DNA from: an uncultured Clostridia bacterium
GTDB taxonomy: Bacteria; Bacillota; Clostridia; UBA1381
Reading direction: 5' to 3'
Assembly (NCBI GenBank): GCA_910579415.1
Contig: CAJTUY010000056.1
Span: forward strand, 1 to 9,541
Length of the DNA stretch: 9,541 nucleotides
Positions 6,750-9,541 of the stretch are shown here, one piece after another (position 1 is the first letter of the stretch; each line of letters begins with the position of its first letter). Below the pieces are notes generated by a model. That model was given only the letters and a program-made list of their open reading frames with translations. It did no database searches and was not told the origin of the DNA. The position numbers were made by a program, and so were the translations under genes.

Positions 6750-8366
6750 TTATATTTTTTCATACAATCTGTACAAAATTACAGCTGCTTTGCCGCGTGT
6801 CATGGGTTCATCTATATCTTTAAGCTCATTTTTTATATTTATTAAACCTTCTTGCTCTGCAAGCGCTATATCATCTTTCGCCCATTCAGGAATATCGCTT
6901 AAAACATTTACATTTTCTTTTATCTCAATATTCTTTTCATTCCTCAATACTCTTGATACCAACGACACTAACTGTATTGTTGATACTGCTTCATCACCAC
7001 AAAAGGTGTTATCCTCAAAACCGGAAACAATACCGTATTTCTTACTGACCCCTGCTGTGTTGTAATACCATTTGTCGGGTGTCACATCCACGAAATCACC
7101 GTTGCCGTCCTCGTCTGTCTTGGCAGACATCCGTAAAAGCAATGCGGCAATTTCTGCACGTGTAATCGGTTTATCAGGCGAGAACTCCGTTTCACCAGTG
7201 CCTTCTATAATGCCTGCTTTTGTGAGTGAATTTACTGATTTTTTAACTTCGTCTGATTTACTTTCAATGTCAACAAATTGTTTTTCTTTATTTGGTTCGG
7301 CTGTTTTGCAAAGTTTAATTCCATCTGTGATTTTTATTATTTTATACTCTGGTATGTAACCCTGTTTTCCCTCTGCCAAATCAAATTCAAATAACTCACC
7401 GTTATTTTTTAATATAAGTGTTTTATGACTTGTAGCATCTTTCCATTCACTTACAGAATTTACATCATCACATATTTTAACCGGCAAATCTTTAAAATCC
7501 ATTCCCGTTGGATAGCATGTATATCCAGTCTTTGTTGTTTCACTATCTCCATATATCCATAATGTATTATCTGTTTTTAATATCAAGTTAAATCCCCAAT
7601 GTGAATTTACCGCTTTAACATCATTTACATATTCGATTGGAGTTTTCTGAATTTCTGTATCCTTTAGTCCTACACCATTTCCATAATTTGTTCCCCAACG
7701 ATATAACGTATCATTTTCATCTATTGCAAAGCATGATGTTTCGCCTGCAAATACATCTTTCATATTTTCCAAAACCTTGTGCGGCTGATTTTCTGAATAT
7801 TTATCCTCCGGTATCCCCAACACACCGTATGCAGTGCTTCCAAAGGTTAAAATACTGCCGTCGTTTTTTAAGACAATACTATGTCCAAAACCAATCTCTG
7901 CATTACTTACATTATTCATAATTTTCACTGGCACCGTATATTTTTCCTCTATTCCTCTGACACCCAATTGATTAAGGTCATTATAACCAATACCCCATAG
8001 ACTGTTATCATTTTTAATAAACAATGTATGCGATGGACCTGACGAAATCTTTTTTACATCTTGTATGAAATTCAATTGTTTAACAGTATCTTTATCTATT
8101 TCCCATACCGTACCGTCATCTCCGACCGCATAGTTTCTGCTTATACTTTTTATATTATCTAGAAGCTTATAAGGATTATATAATTTTTCTGCTATATCAT
8201 TTGATTTTAAGCCCCAAAGAGTATTATCATTTTTTATAAAATAGTAATCACCATATTTACTAATTGTTTGATTATGTATTGTTGTATTATTATCTGCGTT
8301 GACAAAGGATATGTTAAAAACACCCATAAACACACAAATAATACAAAATCTTGATATTGCTTTCAT
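6750..8366 (-). CDS. Exported RCC1-like propeller protein with three SLH wall-anchor domains
   Basis: A 538-residue surface protein. Residues 1-24 form a signal peptide (Lys2 and Arg6, hydrophobic core, likely cut after VNA24). Residues about 35-330 hold seven repeats of the RCC1 type, each with a hydrophobic strand, an Asn/Asp-Gly turn and a Leu-Trp or similar strand (for example FIKNDNSLWGIG at 116-127 and VLKNDGSILTFG at 165-176). This matches a seven-bladed propeller. Residues about 364-413, 425-474 and 489-536 are SLH domains. The first carries the ITRAE signature (401-405), the third MTRGK, and the second has VSTIQ in that place, so it is degenerate. SLH domains bind pyruvylated secondary wall polymer, which the neighbouring CsaB would make. 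The ATG is supported by GGAG at 8375-8378, eight bases upstream. The gene starts 21 bases after the RHS gene and is probably co-transcribed. The ligand of the propeller is unknown; a partner or immunity role for the RHS toxin is only inferred. Confidence 0.9.
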   Translation of the reverse strand: MKAISRFCIICVFMGVFNISFVNADNNTTIHNQTISKYGDYYFIKNDNTLWGLKSNDIAEKLYNPYKLLDNIKSISRNYAVGDDGTVWEIDKDTVKQLNFIQDVKKISSGPSHTLFIKNDNSLWGIGYNDLNQLGVRGIEEKYTVPVKIMNNVSNAEIGFGHSIVLKNDGSILTFGSTAYGVLGIPEDKYSENQPHKVLENMKDVFAGETSCFAIDENDTLYRWGTNYGNGVGLKDTEIQKTPIEYVNDVKAVNSHWGFNLILKTDNTLWIYGDSETTKTGYTCYPTGMDFKDLPVKICDDVNSVSEWKDATSHKTLILKNNGELFEFDLAEGKQGYIPEYKIIKITDGIKLCKTAEPNKEKQFVDIESKSDEVKKSVNSLTKAGIIEGTGETEFSPDKPITRAEIAALLLRMSAKTDEDGNGDFVDVTPDKWYYNTAGVSKKYGIVSGFEDNTFCGDEAVSTIQLVSLVSRVLRNEKNIEIKENVNVLSDIPEWAKDDIALAEQEGLINIKNELKDIDEPMTRGKAAVILYRLYEKI

Positions 8367-9120
8367 ATTATCATCTCCACAATAAATTTATTGACATTTT
8401 CTAAAAGTAATAGCCGAATATCTTTTTATTTTATCAAATTCGAATACTTCTTGCTTATTAGTATTACTATTAGAATTATTACATATAACCATTTGCTTGC
8501 CTAATTCATCATCATATGCATAACCTATAACTACTTCCACATGCCCTTCTTCTACTTCCATGATTATCGGAATTTTACTATCAATTAAATTTCGTACTGT
8601 TTGAAATGTAAGCGGATTATTATCTCTATTATGTTTATCAGCATACATATCTCCATAGTTAAATACATATTTATCCACTTCATATCCAGAGTCTTCTAAA
8701 TACCCCATTTCATTTATATGCATACCTATTGATACAGTACCACCAGTTCCCCTATTATAGTTTTCTCCATATTTATCTTTTGCTATTTGTATAAAATCCA
8801 TTTTTATTTTTGCAAACCATTCAACTACCATTGATGTACAAGCTGCCCAACATAATTCTGTATCTTCTTGATAAACATATGGAAAATCAGATAAAACATT
8901 TGAATTTCTTAACTGATACCATTGTTTACTAATTCCATTTTCATTCCAATCAGCAATTCTATTTTTATTTGTATCAAAACGGTTTCTATCTTCTCTTGTG
9001 TCTATTCTTCCATCTCCGTCCCAATCTAAATCTTTTGGTACATTAGACAATCCCAGTGGGTCAATCAACATTACAGGATTATTAGAACAATAACTATACC
9101 AATTCACACCGTCCTTAATT
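7321..9120. other. AT-rich block covering the RHS tip and the RCC1 half of the next gene
   Basis: Hand counts give about 31% G+C here (30% in 8401-9120, 31% in 7321-8400). The RHS core at 9181-9540 is about 44%, the SLH-coding part 6781-7320 about 38%, and its SLH1-SLH2 segment 7021-7200 about 49%. The low-GC block starts near the RHS core/tip boundary and ends near the propeller/SLH boundary, so it crosses two genes and stops at domain borders in both. Amino-acid bias (Asn, Lys, Ile, Tyr) explains part of the drop. Exchange as one cassette is an inference. Confidence 0.55.
8388..9047 (-). other. Variable toxin tip of the RHS protein
   Basis: This is the part of the RHS gene after the DPLGL boundary, encoding about 219 residues: a Ca-loop linker (EF-like loops at 8940-9026) and the cysteine peptidase (about 8388-8894, catalytic Cys codon at 8850-8852). 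In RHS proteins everything after this motif is exchanged between strains and acts as the effector. The length is normal for a tip and all expected catalytic residues are present, so it looks intact. Confidence 0.8.
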
Positions 9121-9541
9121 GGGTCTTCTGTTATAAATCTTCCTGTTGCGGTACTGTAATAACGGTTTCTTAAGTAGATATTTCCGCTTTCATTGTCGAA
9201 GTATTCTCCGCAATAGCGGAACGGGGTATCTGCTTCTGCTCCTGTAAGCTGATTTCCGAATGCATCATAAGTATACTCCCCTAAAAGAGCATAATTCTTT
9301 TCCATTGCAAGTACATTGCCATGAGGGTCTTTGTGATACCGTACCTCCGCTTCTCCGTCCCTTTTACTTCCTAATACTCCCGTCATATCATAGTTGTATA
9401 TTGTCGTTACATCATCTGTGGTTTCACTTGCAAGGTTCTGACCGTTCCATACAAACTCTGTCTTTGTTCCGTTTACTGTCTTGCTTGCACGCAGATTGTC
9501 CGCGCCATATGTATATGTCGCTTCCTTTGCTCCGTCATTAT
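8388..9541 (-). CDS. RHS/YD-repeat protein C-terminus with papain-like cysteine peptidase tip (5' part outside window)
   Basis: The frame runs without a stop through the right edge, so the Met at 9386 is internal. Residues upstream of it (NLRASKTVNGTKTEFVWNG) are typical RHS repeat sequence. Counting from that Met, YTYDAFGNQLTG (38-49) is a YD repeat, RNRYYSTATGRFITEDPI (73-90) is the RHS-associated core end, and PVMLIDPLGL (104-113) is the PxxxxDPxGL boundary. The tip has two EF-hand-like loops (121-132 and 138-149) and a peptidase domain (about 165-332). The peptidase has the papain-like order Gln173, Cys179-Trp180-Ala-Ala, His282 in EEGHVEVVIGY and Asn303 or Asn304 in CNNSNSN. RHS shells enclose and deliver a C-terminal toxin, and cysteine peptidases are known polymorphic toxin tips. 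The target is unknown. The gene lies 21 bases before the RCC1-SLH gene. Confidence 0.92.
   Translation of the reverse strand, partial: NDGAKEATYTYGADNLRASKTVNGTKTEFVWNGQNLASETTDDVTTIYNYDMTGVLGSKRDGEAEVRYHKDPHGNVLAMEKNYALLGEYTYDAFGNQLTGAEADTPFRYCGEYFDNESGNIYLRNRYYSTATGRFITEDPIKDGVNWYSYCSNNPVMLIDPLGLSNVPKDLDWDGDGRIDTREDRNRFDTNKNRIADWNENGISKQWYQLRNSNVLSDFPYVYQEDTELCWAACTSMVVEWFAKIKMDFIQIAKDKYGENYNRGTGGTVSIGMHINEMGYLEDSGYEVDKYVFNYGDMYADKHNRDNNPLTFQTVRNLIDSKIPIIMEVEEGHVEVVIGYAYDDELGKQMVICNNSNSNTNKQEVFEFDKIKRYSAITFRKCQ

Noticed and set aside
7377..8264. Eukaryote-like RCC1 exchange-factor function for the propeller
   Set aside because: The protein has a signal peptide and wall anchors, so it acts outside the cell. 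RCC1-type repeats in bacterial surface proteins are structural propellers without Ran.
9384..9386. ATG as the start of the RHS-tip gene
   Set aside because: The frame continues upstream to the window edge with clear RHS repeat sequence (NLRASKTVNGTKTEFVWNG), so this Met is internal and not an orphan-tip start.
8388..9541. RHS gene as a decayed fragment
   Set aside because: The frame is intact through core, boundary, linker and peptidase with all catalytic residues. It is partial only because the window ends.

Overview
The window comes from a low-to-mid GC Gram-positive bacterium, most likely a member of the Clostridia. The reasons are the SLH (S-layer homology) domains, the CsaB-type pyruvyltransferase that makes the wall ligand for SLH domains, strong GGAGG-like ribosome sites, TTG and GTG starts, and an RHS protein with no sign of a Gram-negative type VI system. 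I cannot name the genus. Every convincing gene lies on the minus strand, so the order of transcription runs from the right edge to the left. There are no tRNA or rRNA genes, CRISPR arrays or transposase genes, and no gene-free stretch longer than 300 bases.

Right part (about 6750-9541): a surface or secreted polymorphic-toxin-like locus. The C-terminal end of an RHS/YD-repeat protein enters from the right edge. It has the usual RHS core end with the PxxxxDPxGL boundary motif. Its variable tip then carries two EF-hand-like calcium loops and a papain-like (C39/AvrRpt2-like) cysteine peptidase domain. Only 21 bases further on is a gene for an exported protein with a seven-bladed RCC1-like propeller and three C-terminal SLH wall-anchoring domains. 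The toxin tip and the RCC1 half form one AT-rich block (about 31% GC by hand count) between the GC-richer RHS core and SLH modules.

Middle (about 6555-6750): a hairpin follows the SLH gene, and a good sigma-70/SigA-like promoter (TTGACG-17-TACAAT) starts a new transcription unit.

Left part (1-6555): a tightly packed, overlapping operon for a cell-wall glycopolymer. It contains a GT4 glycosyltransferase fused to the polysaccharide pyruvyltransferase CsaB, a MurJ/MviN-family lipid-linked-precursor flippase, an O-antigen ligase/Wzy-like membrane protein, and a second GT4 glycosyltransferase cut by the left edge. Junctions are a 1-base overlap, a 4-base gap and a 4-base overlap, so translation is probably coupled.

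The two halves make functional sense together. CsaB adds pyruvate ketals to the secondary cell-wall polymer, and pyruvylated polymer is the known receptor for SLH domains. The SLH protein encoded next door would therefore be held on the polymer that the operon builds. The most novel possibility is that the wall-anchored RCC1 protein is the partner or immunity factor of the RHS cysteine-peptidase toxin. This rests on gene order and shared composition and is not proven.
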